Below, piece by piece: positions 53,201-57,411 of a stretch of 64,000 nucleotides of DNA (position 1 is its first letter; each line of letters begins with the position of its first letter). Source of the stretch: Siphonodentalium dalli (lineage: Eukaryota > Mollusca > Scaphopoda > Gadilida > Siphonodentaliidae); assembly GCA_032622095.1 (NCBI GenBank), contig CP136066.1, positions 152,793,152-152,857,151 on the forward strand, in the 5' to 3' direction. Under the pieces are notes generated by a model that worked only from the letters and a program-made list of their open reading frames with translations, ran no database searches and was not told where the DNA came from. Made by a program: the position numbers and the translations under genes.

Positions 53201-56200
53201 TTAGGCCAATGCATTCTCTTATATATGCGAGGCGACCTATGGTCGACTCGCATATATAAGAGAATGCATTGGCACAGGGTAAAAAAATCCCGACTCACGA
53301 CTGGATTTGATATGGCGGGTCGCATATCATATGATACAGTTTATTTAGGAGATAAACATACTCTGTTAAGTTGGATATTTGAGGATTTGGATGAGAGCAG
53401 TCTTGTCGGCAAGTTCACAAATTATTTTCATGCTCGAATCCTAGATTATCCAATGAAAATTTAATCCACCATTAACCCTTTCAGTGCCAGGGGCCGATCT
53501 CATCGGCCCTAATTTACGGACTGTAAAATCGGCCCTAAAAAAATAATATTTTTTTTTTTTTTTAGATTTTTAAAATATTATTAAAATTGTAAAAAATAAT
53601 AACAAATGATGAAAAATTGTTAGGCCAATGCATTCTCTTATATATGCGAGGCGACCTATGGTCGACTCGCATATATAAGAGAATGCATTGGCACAGGGTA
53701 TATGGGTTGATACAAAAATCGGACCTGGCACTCAAAGGGTTAAAAATGCCTGAAAACTGTTTGTTATTGATGTTACATTCTACAAACTGAGATATCCTTT
53801 TCTGGTGATTAAAACTTATTTTTAATCAAAGACTATATCTTTAGAAAACTACTTCGGAGTTGCACCCTATTACGCGACTCCTGTCATGAATGCATGTTTT
53901 AGTGACAAATATTCAACTTGAATTACAACGACAATTAAGACATCCTGCAGGCAGATCAATTTACAATAATAATATATTATAGAAACATAATTAAATCAAA
54001 TAAAGTAAAGAGAACATGATTGAGTAATATTGACAGTTAATATTGAAGATTACATCGCTATTAGCCCAAAGCGGTTTCATGCTTCGTGACAATGAGGCAA
54101 CAACTAAATTAATAATGATATTTGATGATAATTTGTCGTATTCTGAGTGGTGGAAATTGTATATGGAGTGAAGACGAAGATAAGTCTTAATTTTATTTTT
54201 AAAATGCAACCTGTGGTCTTCAATATACCTTCTAATCTGTCATGCTATTGTTCACTTATAACTCTCTGAAATATATGCAACTTATATGACAGAAAGAGCC
54301 AATAGGCAGCATTTTAAGCTCCAAAAATCAATGTGACTTGTCCAATGAGGCAGCTATAGCATGTTTTAATCCTAGTTATCACATCTTTCAGGTTTTAATC
54401 ACTTGAAAACTGAATTGTCTTCCTACTTGAAAAAGTTTGCTGAAAATGGAAAGGTGAGAGTATGTTTTAACTGTGCTATCATTTGCAAATCTTTCCATGA
54501 TACTATACATTACCTAAACCTCAAGTCAACACTCCATGATTATGAAGACTAGCCTTCAAATATAATTGCTCACATCGAACACTATTAATAGATGAATACT
54601 CATTTCCAACAAAGCCATTACTGATTCAGTTTATATAGATAGATGTCATCCAGACCTGACACAAGTATGCAGATAGACAAGCCTGCAAATAGTGTGTCTG
54701 TCATTTGCAGAATGAGGTCTCTAGAGGGTGAATTTAGTGATTCTATCCTGCACAGTGGGCTAGCATCACCACCCTCTGGGGACCTCATTCTGCTTAGGCC
54801 TCATCTTCTGGGAAGTATCTATAGTCCCAAATTAATTTTTTTTAGTTACCTTTTCCCTTCTGAGAAGTTTCTATATCTCCTAATTTTCAGAAGATAAAAT
54901 GCATAATCGAGGTGACGAACTGGGGAACTTTACCAATTTCAACTGGGGAACTTCAATCTGATCCTAGGTCTATCTAGGCAGAAGGAGGTCCCCAGAGGGT
55001 GAATTTGGTGACGCCAGCCCACTGTGTAGGATAGCGTCACTAAATTCACCCTCTGGGTACCTCATTCTGCAAATGTCAGACACAATAAATTAAGGCTTGA
55101 TCAAAATCCTACCAACTATCTACCATTTTTTGAATGACATCCCATTCCAATTGTGAAGAAAATCACAAATTGACCATCAAACAGTTTCCTTAAGAATGAT
55201 TTAGGCTTATCAAGAAACGCACTTAATGATATAGTCAGGGTTCCAGGCATCCAGTTGCAACAACATAAAACAAATCTTATTTAACATCATTTTCTGTTTT
55301 GTCCTGTTAAAAAAAATATGTTGAAAACCAATCATGACCTATAAATAACAGAGTATTATTTTGTTATTGAAAAATTATCAAAATAGTTTTTGATGTTCCT
55401 CTAAAACTTCAAAATGATATGAAATAAATGCATATAAAATCCAATATCGAACAAAATAGCATCTTTCATGTAGCACTTCTCATTCTAACCATGTTAGTTT
55501 ATTCATTAGAATCTAAACGAATAGTAAAATGTGTTTTGTAAAAATTAGCTGGGAACTCTGAAAACATGTTTAATGATTTTCATGACGGGAGCTGCATGGG
55601 TGCAGTATCAAAGATCCTGTGCCAATGCATTCTCTTATATATGCGAGTCTCCCATAGGGAGCCTCGCATATATAAGAGAATGCAGTGGCTTACAAGGTTG
55701 AAGTAAATATTTTTTTTTTTTTTTTTTTGCATGGGTGGTTTGGGGGGGGCTAACCCCGGGATTGTCGGAAGGACCGATTGGTCCTCCCCTTAACCCCTCA
55801 TAAATATTGTTAGGCCAATGCATTCTCTTATATATGTGAGGCACCCTATGGGCGACTCACATATATAATAGAATGCATTGGCACAGTCTTGTTAGAACTA
55901 GACCTAATTTTCATTACTTTCAACTTATGGTCTTGAGACTCTCATGGAATAAATTAATTCAAACGGGAGAATCCAACCAATGCGCATCAAAGAGTGCATT
56001 GCTCGACTAATCAATAGCTTCCTACAAAACCCTTAATATTCACATTCTGCACTCAATTAATTATTCATACAAGCCCCGCACATTATTTCTAAAAATAAGT
56101 ATTACGGAAGGCGTAAATGATTAATGAAAGCGAGGCTGTGCGAAAACAATGGCTGATTTTGGCAAAATCCAAATTCTCGAAATTGCAATTAAGAACGTAT

Positions 56201-56854
56201 TGCAAAAAATAGGCATTGATTCGCTGAAACAAAACCAGGAGCATATTATACAGAGCTTATTTATAACCAGAAAAGACTGATAATTCGTTTAAGTTTTAAA
56301 GACCGAACTGGCTTTACGGGGGGTTGTGAAGCGACAGCCATTGTTATTCCCGCATTTAGGAATTGTCGCACGTCAATCAAACAGTAAACTGTACTCTCGA
56401 ATGTCATCGTACCATCGCTGACCTTTGACACACTATACATTTCCAGTGTTTACATGCTTTATTTGGAAACATGAATATTAATGAGCTGTCTCAAGTGGGG
56501 AATTCCCCTGTCCATCTCAGAAATGAATATAAGTACCGGTGTCTCTAGACTGAGAGTAGACTGTAAGGAAACCTTGGTCTATTTATAATTAGACTGGCAT
56601 TATTGGCACAGGGTTTTCTAAAAAAATTCAGGAAGCCCAAGTCATGAAAGGGTTAATGATTTTCATACTCCTCTCATGTTCAAGGATCACCCTATTGGGG
56701 GACATTTGGTCATGCGAACTTTTATCTAAATTTCTATGCTCTTGTTCTATTCAATTAGGTTGTCAGGGAAGAAGATATAAAGGAGTTCTTTGGCCAAATG
56801 GAAGCAAAGAAACGACAGAGGAAAACAGAGCCCATGTCTTACTACTGTAAATGA
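14082..56854 (+). CDS. UBR7: UBR7, UBR-box/PHD-finger protein (11 exons, 430 aa)
   Basis: Exons: 14082-14219, 26430-26563, 30591-30651, 32278-32373, 40294-40347, 41871-41970, 47362-47666, 48522-48605, 52677-52839, 54392-54453, 56759-56854. They sum to 1293 nt with consistent phases, GT/AG junctions and one terminal stop. Order: acidic N-terminus (VDILEEEKELEEDANAVLG), UBR-type zinc box (about residues 50-120, FRCDCGNSKF), PHD-like finger (131-179, including CLICEDWLHGR), acidic linker (195-296), and the conserved C-terminal domain (GWRSKLCLCDEC, MNRVQQVEL, ending MSYYCK). Human UBR7 is 425 aa with the same order. The family is nuclear; human UBR7 is reported to act on histone H2B as an E3 ligase and to associate with H3-H4 chaperones. 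Orthology is inferred from protein pattern. The ATG has a good context (A at -3, G at +4). Confidence 0.95.
14262..14373. repeat. Cluster of CTACGAGTTAACTCGTAG palindromes
   Basis: Four full or partial copies of an 18-bp near-perfect palindrome lie next to the left end of the TTAA element. The same motif recurs at about 17212, 18482, 18521, 20699, 20762, 20931 and 20995, where many copies read CTACGAGATAACTCGTAG. Confidence 0.75.
14393..16001. mobile_element. 1.6-kb DNA transposon with long terminal inverted repeats
   Basis: Left arm 14393 to about 14655 and right arm about 15717-16001 are inverted copies of about 265-285 bp. They start CAGGTCTGGCAAATGTGAG and end with its reverse complement. 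The flanking direct repeat ATAAA (14388-14392 and 16002-16006) is a 5-bp target duplication. The arms differ in the number of 'gctgaatacagctaggtta' units. No transposase is visible, so the element is non-autonomous. Confidence 0.8.
15174..15574. mobile_element. TTAA piggyBac-like MITE with two hairpins
   Basis: Bounded by TTAACCCTTTACCCAACA and its inverted copy. Two hairpins (about 15327-15396 and 15476-15545) have arms CCAATGCATTCTCTTATATA around short loops. The closest relative is at 32381-32771. It is nested inside the 14393-16001 transposon and is therefore younger. Confidence 0.8.
16080..16195. repeat. Inverted repeat partner of 19885-20025
   Basis: The reverse complement of 19885-20025 shares 'gtcgaaataccaagctga', 'atgacatttaaagcat' and 'aataatgcaacatggc'. 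The pair probably marks the edges or copies of one element. No coding seen. Confidence 0.55.
17401..17511 (+). CDS. Possible first exon of a transposase (tentative)
   Basis: ATG at 17401 opens 37 codons (MDTGAESDVESGEL...) rich in Asp, Glu and Ser, ending before a consensus donor gtaagt. Acidic starts like this are common in piggyBac transposases, and this lies inside a TTAA-bounded element. No downstream DDE catalytic domain was found, so this is at most a remnant. Confidence 0.25.
18560..18660. repeat. Inverted repeat arm (partner 19765-19885)
   Basis: 'ctatagaaaacagtg' and 'cttcagcttggtatttcgtc' recur as reverse complement at 19790-19870 over roughly 95 bp. Confidence 0.6.
18755..19525. 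repeat. Dispersed repeat related to 29700-30260
   Basis: Both ends match the element at 29700-30260 (for example 'atgcttctatcgattaatat' and 'tatcgcttataactatgg'). A 16-base C run (19065-19080) and a TATATA stretch lie inside. No coding seen. Confidence 0.55.
19573..19758 (-). pseudogene. LINE reverse-transcriptase C-terminal relic
   Basis: A 61-codon minus-strand frame includes TYQSYLCSFLSATTRRWNQL, the kind of 'Y..SF....TR.WN.L' tail found at the end of non-LTR retrotransposon ORF2. No upstream polymerase motifs remain. Clade not determined. Confidence 0.4.
20697..21014. repeat. Second cluster of CTACGAGATAACTCGTAG palindromes
   Basis: Four copies at about 20699, 20762, 20931 and 20995, separated by diverged spacers of the 'gttataaagcttaaaagc' type. 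They precede the TTAA boundary at 21152-21155, which carries an end similar to that of 14248. Confidence 0.7.
21152..21576. mobile_element. TTAA-flanked MITE, 'GGTCAAGTGA' family
   Basis: Inverted termini of about 70 bp (GAGGTCAAGTGACCAATTTT ... reverse complement) flanked by TTAA on both sides, 425 bp. It shares its left TTAA with the end of the neighbouring element, so it inserted exactly at that boundary. A broken copy is at 4765-4845. Confidence 0.75.
21577..22923. other. Intron 1 stretch without recognised features
   Basis: AT-rich. No UBR7 exon-like sequence, no known protein pattern and no clear inverted repeats were found on either strand. Confidence 0.4.
22924..23145. mobile_element. 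Double-hairpin TTAA MITE, degraded
   Basis: Carries the GGTGCAGCAT-type end, one good hairpin around 22970-23028 (arms with 'tcttatatatgcgag'), a second shortened one at 23054-23098, and ends GGAAGGGTTAA at 23145. The left TTAA is mutated away. Confidence 0.65.
23640..24870. repeat. Dispersed 'aaccaaagttg...gagttacagcc' repeat split by an insertion
   Basis: Two tandem units at 23640-23888 continue at 24796 ('aattatttctacatgagtta') after the element at 23889-24787. The unit resembles the tandem array at 50400-50800 and a piece near 27330-27440. Confidence 0.6.
23889..24787. mobile_element. hAT-like element, 899 bp
   Basis: Termini CAGACCTGTTTACTTTC and GAAAGTTAACAGGTCTG are inverted. The 8-bp flanks GTTCTTTC and GTTCTGTC differ at one base. 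It cleanly interrupts a known repeat, so the limits are reliable. Its interior has several 'gggagattt' blocks near both ends. No transposase. Confidence 0.75.
24918..25047. mobile_element. 130-bp TTAA MITE, 'CAGTGCCA' family
   Basis: TTAACCCTTTCAGTGCCA at the left and its inverted copy at the right, both ending in TTAA. It is a hairpin-less relative of 53472-53743, sharing 'gatacaaaaa' near the right end. Confidence 0.8.
25268..26011. mobile_element. Inverted-repeat element with A/T-tract ends
   Basis: The left end GGC(A)11GATTGTATGTTTCCG is mirrored at the right by CGGAAACATAGCATC(T)10GGCC. Both sides carry 'tagggt' repeats inside. About 744 bp, no coding seen. Confidence 0.5.
26088..26137. 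repeat. Short hairpin
   Basis: GACTGGACATTCGGA and its exact reverse complement are separated by about 20 bp. Confidence 0.7.
26254..26389. mobile_element. Mariner-like MITE, 136 bp, TA-flanked
   Basis: CAGTAATGCCCTAATTAATC at the left is mirrored at the right and flanked by TA on both sides, as in Tc1/mariner insertions. The right end lies 40 bp upstream of UBR7 exon 2. A larger relative is at 61560-61849. Confidence 0.8.
26430..26563 (+). CDS. UBR7: UBR7 exon 2
   Basis: Acceptor ttttcag, donor gttagt. Encodes GYVPRQALYSCATC through CLACSLECHEGHSLYELYTK, the first half of the UBR box with its zinc-binding Cys and His residues. Ends in phase 2 (Arg codon split). Confidence 0.93.
26745..27005. 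mobile_element. Double-hairpin TTAA MITE
   Basis: TTAACCCTTCCATGACTGGA at the left; right end CTGTCATGAAAGTGTTAA. The first hairpin, 26795-26862, is intact; the second (about 26890-26955) has decayed. TTAA on both sides. Confidence 0.75.
27155..27216 (+). pseudogene. Partial duplicate of UBR7 exon 2 (pseudo-exon)
   Basis: Reads CLDCSLECHDDHILCERYSK, parallel to CLACSLECHEGHSLYELYTK in exon 2, and is followed by the same donor sequence gttagtacag in the same phase. Only the last 60 or so coding bases plus the start of the intron are copied; the upstream frame is closed by TAA. A short acceptor-like 'cttgcttag' ends at 27162. Whether it is ever spliced in is unknown. Confidence 0.75.
27217..28591. 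other. Intron 2 stretch; dispersed repeat fragments only
   Basis: A 'gagttatggccctt'-type repeat fragment lies near 27330-27440. The rest shows no gene or clear element. Confidence 0.4.
28592..29215 (-). pseudogene. 5'-truncated LINE with reverse-transcriptase C-terminus
   Basis: A 183-codon open frame on the minus strand (29215-28664) carries SYLYRSMVRPILEYCNTAWN, QRRATKMVPKFRKLSYRDR, then RGDMIETYKY and near the end FCNRIVSSWNALPDYIVQS. These are the thumb and C-terminal motifs of CR1/L2-like non-LTR retrotransposon polymerases. It ends TAA before a (TTATG)n tail at about 28592-28612, fitting the short tandem 3' tail of such elements. The frame has no internal stop, so the insertion is fairly young, but the catalytic core (FADD) is missing. 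Confidence 0.8.
29378..29408. repeat. (GA)n microsatellite
   Basis: About 15 GA units with one interruption. Confidence 0.85.
29700..30260. mobile_element. Inverted-repeat element, 0.56 kb
   Basis: 29710-29850 and 30085-30250 are inverted copies ('agatggattatctcttt' against 'aaagagataatccac'; 'ggcttctatcaattaatatt' against its mirror). Related to 18755-19525. No coding. Confidence 0.6.
30326..30516. mobile_element. Double-hairpin TTAA MITE, right-truncated
   Basis: The left end TTAACACTTTCTTGATGGA and the first hairpin (30375-30445) are present; the second hairpin stops halfway near 30516, 75 bp upstream of exon 3. Confidence 0.65.
30591..30651 (+). CDS. UBR7: UBR7 exon 3
   Basis: 61 nt, acceptor ttttag, donor gtgagt. 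Encodes NFRCDCGNSKF...CKLIS, the conserved core of the UBR zinc box. Starts in phase 2 and ends in phase 0. Confidence 0.94.
30685..31049. mobile_element. hAT-like double-hairpin element, 'GCAGAATGAGG' family
   Basis: Perfect 8-bp flanks GTGGAGCT (30677-30684 and 31050-31057). Terminal repeats read about CAAGCCTTGAAATAG. Two hairpins (30716-30808 and 30929-31021) have arms GCAGAATGAGGTCCCCAGA with loops of about 40 bp. It starts 33 bp after the exon 3 donor. Confidence 0.8.
31140..31890. repeat. Degenerate tandem repeat, period about 150-165 bp
   Basis: About five units with the landmarks 'gccatcttggattt', 'gcatga..aaatcctttggca' and 'gaccactagat.ggagct'. A 15-base C run lies at 31260-31274. 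Non-coding. Confidence 0.7.
32278..32373 (+). CDS. UBR7: UBR7 exon 4
   Basis: 32 codons in phase 0, acceptor atttcag, donor gtgagc. Ends with FSGLYCTCGKRYPDPDDE, giving the first Cys pair of the PHD finger (C131, C133). Confidence 0.94.
32381..32771. mobile_element. TTAA piggyBac-like MITE with two hairpins at the exon 4 donor
   Basis: TTAACCCTTTACCCAACA to its mirror, 391 bp, very similar to 15174-15574. Two hairpins, about 32530-32602 and 32673-32742. The TTAA begins seven bases into intron 4, leaving gtgagct of the donor. Confidence 0.85.
33236..33377. mobile_element. Palindromic MITE, about 140 bp
   Basis: GATATTACTTGGTTTGTTTG at the left is mirrored by CAAACCAACTAAGTAATATC at the right, with an inner repeat 'ggtatcctcatatcag' against 'ctgatatgaggttacc'. 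Confidence 0.7.
33612..33795. repeat. Partial copy of the 39099-39370 TTAA element, inverted
   Basis: 'aaggaaagccc', 'ctatttggattattatctct', 'gcctactccggtca' and 'cgcgttctaacaattcatct' occur in reverse complement in 39099-39370. The far end is missing. Confidence 0.65.
34779..36099. mobile_element. hAT-like element, 1.3 kb
   Basis: TAGTGCTGGGACGGTT at the left is mirrored exactly at the right. The 8-bp flanks GTCCGGTT and GTCCGTTT differ at one base. Subterminal AACCGGTTA-type repeats occur at both ends. The longest frame (35087-35530, +) has no recognisable transposase motif, so it is taken as non-autonomous. Confidence 0.8.
36100..36959. other. Intron 4 stretch without recognised features
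   Basis: No exon, clear inverted repeat or tandem repeat was found. Confidence 0.35.
36960..37560. repeat. Degenerate tandem units, period about 145 bp or multiples
   Basis: 'catggctct...ccttctatt..catatc' recurs near 36971, 37112 and 37470, with 'catttatattgcgca' between copies. Non-coding. Confidence 0.55.
37561..38834. other. GC-richer intron 4 segment, unassigned
   Basis: Several overlapping frames of up to 116 codons exist on both strands, but no domain was recognised. 'gtggggaagactc' contexts near 37710 and 38652 resemble each other, suggesting a duplicated element. It may be an old protein-coding transposon. Confidence 0.3.
38835..38852. repeat. 18-base G run
   Basis: Uninterrupted G tract in intron 4. 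Confidence 0.9.
39099..39370. mobile_element. TTAA-flanked MITE, 'AAGCCCGAAACTGAACTAT' family
   Basis: TTAAGGGAAGCCCGAAACTG at the left, mirrored at the right, with TTAA at both boundaries; 272 bp. A partial inverted copy lies at 33612-33795. Confidence 0.75.
39371..40293. other. Intron 4 end; long C run, no gene
   Basis: The only notable feature is a 28-base C tract at 40175-40202, 91 bp upstream of exon 5. Confidence 0.5.
40294..40347 (+). CDS. UBR7: UBR7 exon 5
   Basis: 18 codons in phase 0 (IEDEMIQCLICEDWLHGR), acceptor gtttcag, donor gtaact. Supplies C151, C154 and H159 of the PHD-like finger. Confidence 0.93.
40868..41115. mobile_element. Double-hairpin TTAA MITE
   Basis: Left TTAA then a GGTGCAGCATTAAAGATC end; first hairpin 40917-40984, second about 41010-41070; right end GGAAGGGTTAA. 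Same family as 26745, 48084 and 55570, in inverted orientation to 26745. Confidence 0.75.
41409..41835. mobile_element. Double-hairpin element, 'GCAGAATGAGG' family
   Basis: Hairpins 41421-41512 and 41714-41808; ends CCTGCAAATA and GTTTGCAGGCTTG-like. It stops 35 bp before UBR7 exon 6 and contributes an acceptor-like 'ctatttgcag' (41821-41830) 40 nt upstream of the true acceptor. Confidence 0.75.
41871..41970 (+). CDS. UBR7: UBR7 exon 6
   Basis: 100 nt, acceptor ctttcag, donor gtctgt. Encodes HLEAKTDIDHDEMICQGCMK and FLWAYTIKSS, the last Cys pair of the PHD finger (C176, C179). Ends in phase 1. Confidence 0.93.
42440..43623. mobile_element. hAT-like element, 1.18 kb
   Basis: TAGTGATGAGCCGAT at the left is mirrored at the right, with a perfect 8-bp duplication GTAAGGTT (42432-42439 and 43624-43631). 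Subterminal 'cgattgccgat' and 'cggccgattcc' repeats are present. No transposase. It has the same TAGTG start and size class as 34779-36099. Confidence 0.88.
43735..44050. repeat. Dispersed 'gggttcatatttggt' repeat
   Basis: Two tandem units of about 155 bp ('atgggttcatatttggt...gttcaaat.aggtcac'). A second pair lies at 44975-45250. Confidence 0.6.
44051..46160. other. Intron 6 stretch; repeat pair only
   Basis: 44975-45250 repeats the unit at 43735-44050. Otherwise AT-rich with no gene recognised. Confidence 0.4.
46161..46577. mobile_element. Double-hairpin element, 'GCAGAATGAGG' family, right-truncated
   Basis: Begins CAAGCCTGAATTTAGTGTG. First hairpin 46191-46284; the second (46497-46575) lacks its last arm bases and the right terminus. 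Confidence 0.7.
46578..47361. other. Intron 6 end, no recognised features
   Basis: A short direct repeat ('gtgaatgatcttttgt...taacagtgggatgaagga') recurs at about 47105 and 47151. Nothing else seen. Confidence 0.4.
47362..47666 (+). CDS. UBR7: UBR7 exon 7
   Basis: Phase 1 start (VTKVVKGEEEKSD) after acceptor atttcag; donor gtaagt after NSAPS. The 102-codon linker is rich in Ser, Glu, Asp and Asn with no globular signature. The same place is low-complexity and variable in the family. Confidence 0.9.
48084..48323. mobile_element. Double-hairpin TTAA MITE, eroded
   Basis: TTAACCCTTTCATCACTGGA to CATCATGAAAGTGTTAA. Hairpin arms are partly deleted (48130-48165 and 48205-48270). Confidence 0.7.
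48522..48605 (+). CDS. UBR7: UBR7 exon 8
   Basis: 28 codons in phase 0, acceptor tctacag, donor gtaatt. Encodes RGKTTEHKGATFWSRGWRSK then LCLCDECK, matching the Trp- and Cys-containing block of the family's C-terminal domain. It is short and has no ATG, so it is easily missed. Confidence 0.9.
48677..49267. mobile_element. Inverted-repeat element, 0.59 kb, hAT-like ends
   Basis: TAGGGCTCTGCGAATTGGA at the left; the right end mirrors it (CGATTCGCAGGGCCCTA). GAATCGAATC runs occur inside both ends. Flanks GCGTTTGT and GCATATAT match only partly, so the class is uncertain. Confidence 0.6.
49268..50399. other. Intron 8 stretch, no recognised features
   Basis: No gene, tandem repeat or clean inverted repeat was found. 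Confidence 0.35.
50400..50800. repeat. Tandem repeat, period about 140 bp
   Basis: Three units with 'gaaccaaattt.gtat.tg', 'atacagatcg.gtt' and 'gttatggcccttt'. Related units lie at 23640 and near 27330. Confidence 0.75.
51766..51962. repeat. Palindromic minisatellite TTTGCGCTTAAGCGCAAA
   Basis: About nine tandem units of roughly 20-21 bp, each centred on CTTAAG and itself a near-perfect palindrome. Two further copies occur at 52475-52535, so the motif flanks a 0.5-kb stretch. Confidence 0.85.
52473..52535. repeat. Outlying TTTGCGCTTAAGCGCAAA units
   Basis: Two copies of the palindromic unit separated by about 25 bp, 500 bp from the main array. Confidence 0.8.
52677..52839 (+). CDS. UBR7: UBR7 exon 9
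   Basis: 163 nt, acceptor cacacag, donor gtatgt. Encodes LTYLTDDADTVYAYEQRGK and LSAMNRVQQVELLHG, the most conserved part of the C-terminal domain. Phase 0 to phase 1. Confidence 0.94.
52857..53335. mobile_element. Double-hairpin MITE, 'GACCCGCCATATC' family
   Basis: Inverted ends of about 60 bp (GACCCGCCATATCAAATCCA and its mirror). The hairpins 52915-52986 and 53206-53276 have the same CCAATGCATTCTCTTATATA arms as the TTAA families but different termini. No TTAA at the limits. The left end begins 17 bp after the exon 9 donor. Confidence 0.75.
53472..53743. mobile_element. TTAA MITE, 'CAGTGCCA' family, one hairpin
   Basis: TTAACCCTTTCAGTGCCAGG to its mirror, TTAA on both sides. Contains a GGCCGATCTCATCGGCC stem and one CCAATGCATTCTCTTATATA hairpin (53625-53694). 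Relative of 24918-25047. Confidence 0.8.
54392..54453 (+). CDS. UBR7: UBR7 exon 10
   Basis: 62 nt, acceptor ctttcag, donor gtgaga. Encodes FNHLKTELSSYLKKFAENGK, a helical segment. Phase 1 to phase 0. Confidence 0.93.
54678..55099. mobile_element. Double-hairpin element, 'GCAGAATGAGG' family
   Basis: CAAGCCTGCAAATAGTGTG to AAGGCTTG. Hairpins 54706-54793 and about 54977-55071. No clear flanking duplication. Confidence 0.75.
55100..55569. other. Intron 10 stretch, no recognised features
   Basis: AT-rich, no gene or repeat recognised. Confidence 0.4.
55712..55800 (-). mobile_element. 89-bp insert with A tail (retroposon-like)
   Basis: Flanked by the 8-bp direct repeat TAAATATT (55704-55711, 55801-55808). 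On the minus strand it is a short GC-rich sequence with a stem GGACCAATCGGTCC, ending in at least 16 A residues. That is the form of a retroposed small RNA. The source RNA is not recognised. Confidence 0.6.
55887..56601. mobile_element. 715-bp insert with 10-bp flanking duplication
   Basis: ATTGGCACAG occurs at 55877-55886 and 56602-56611, joining the two parts of the MITE. The insert has no inverted ends, A tail or known domain, so its class is open. Confidence 0.6.
56759..56854 (+). CDS. UBR7: UBR7 exon 11 (terminal)
   Basis: Acceptor caattag, phase 0. Encodes VVREEDIKEFFGQMEAKKRQ then RKTEPMSYYCK and TGA. A basic stretch followed by the family's conserved MxYYC ending. No convincing poly(A) signal follows at once; ATTAAA at 57057-57062 and AATAAA near 57908 are candidates. 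Confidence 0.94.
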   Translation, partial: VVREEDIKEFFGQMEAKKRQRKTEPMSYYCK

Positions 56855-56976
56855 GTTTGGATATGTGACATCCGAGTATCATGACCAAATTCTTATGCGT
56901 CTATGCCTAGCTACTGTAAATGATTGGGGATCATGACCCCAATTCTTTTACGCCCATGTCTTGCTATTGTAAATGA
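56834..56976 (+). repeat. Triplicated UBR7 C-terminal codon block
   Basis: Three 21-nt blocks (56834-56854, 56903-56923, 56956-56976) each read ATG...TAxTGTAAATGA: MSYYCK-stop, MPSYCK-stop and MSCYCK-stop. Between them 'atcatgacc..aattctt.tgcg' also repeats. Only the first is in the UBR7 frame before the stop; the others lie in the presumed 3' UTR. Confidence 0.85.
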
Positions 56977-57054
56977 ATCTGGATATGTAATGATTTGAGA
57001 AATCACAATCAGATTATTGAATATTGGGTCTCTGTTCTCAGACAACAGCAACAT

Positions 57055-57411
57055 ACATTAAAACCTCTCTGATCTGAACAACCGTCGGACCAGCCCTTAT
57101 GTTATGTTTAGAGAGGCTTTCAGTTTATAGAAAATTGCGTCACCATCGGAATATATTAAATTGGTATGCTTATACAACAGTACAAAACTAATTTACCTGC
57201 ATGCGCGCATGTTCGATGTCCTGAGTAAAAATACATGTGTATGGCCTCTTGTGGACTAACAAACCTGTCCAATGTTCGGAATAGAGAATTTCAAGTTTAC
57301 AGAGGTATTTTTTTGTGAGAATGCACTTGGAATGAATTCCAGACCAGACAGTTTGTTCATTATGGAGAGGGATTCGGTTTTTAGAGTGTCCGGTTTGGAG
57401 AGGTTTTACTG
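57055..57411. mobile_element. Pogo/Tigger-like element, degraded
   Basis: The right end GGAGAGGTTTTACTG is followed by TA; the left end ATTAAAACCTCTCTGATCTG mirrors it imperfectly. CAGTAAAACCTCTC-type termini with TA duplication are typical of pogo/Tigger-like Tc1-mariner elements. No transposase left. Confidence 0.6.

Larger units (their letters stand above)
55570..56656. mobile_element. Double-hairpin TTAA MITE split by two insertions
   Basis: Left end TTAATGATTTTCATGACGGG, hairpins 55616-55685 and 55814-55885, right end CATGAAAGGGTTAA at 56656. Inserts at 55712-55800 and 55887-56601, each with direct-repeat flanks, interrupt it. Confidence 0.7.
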
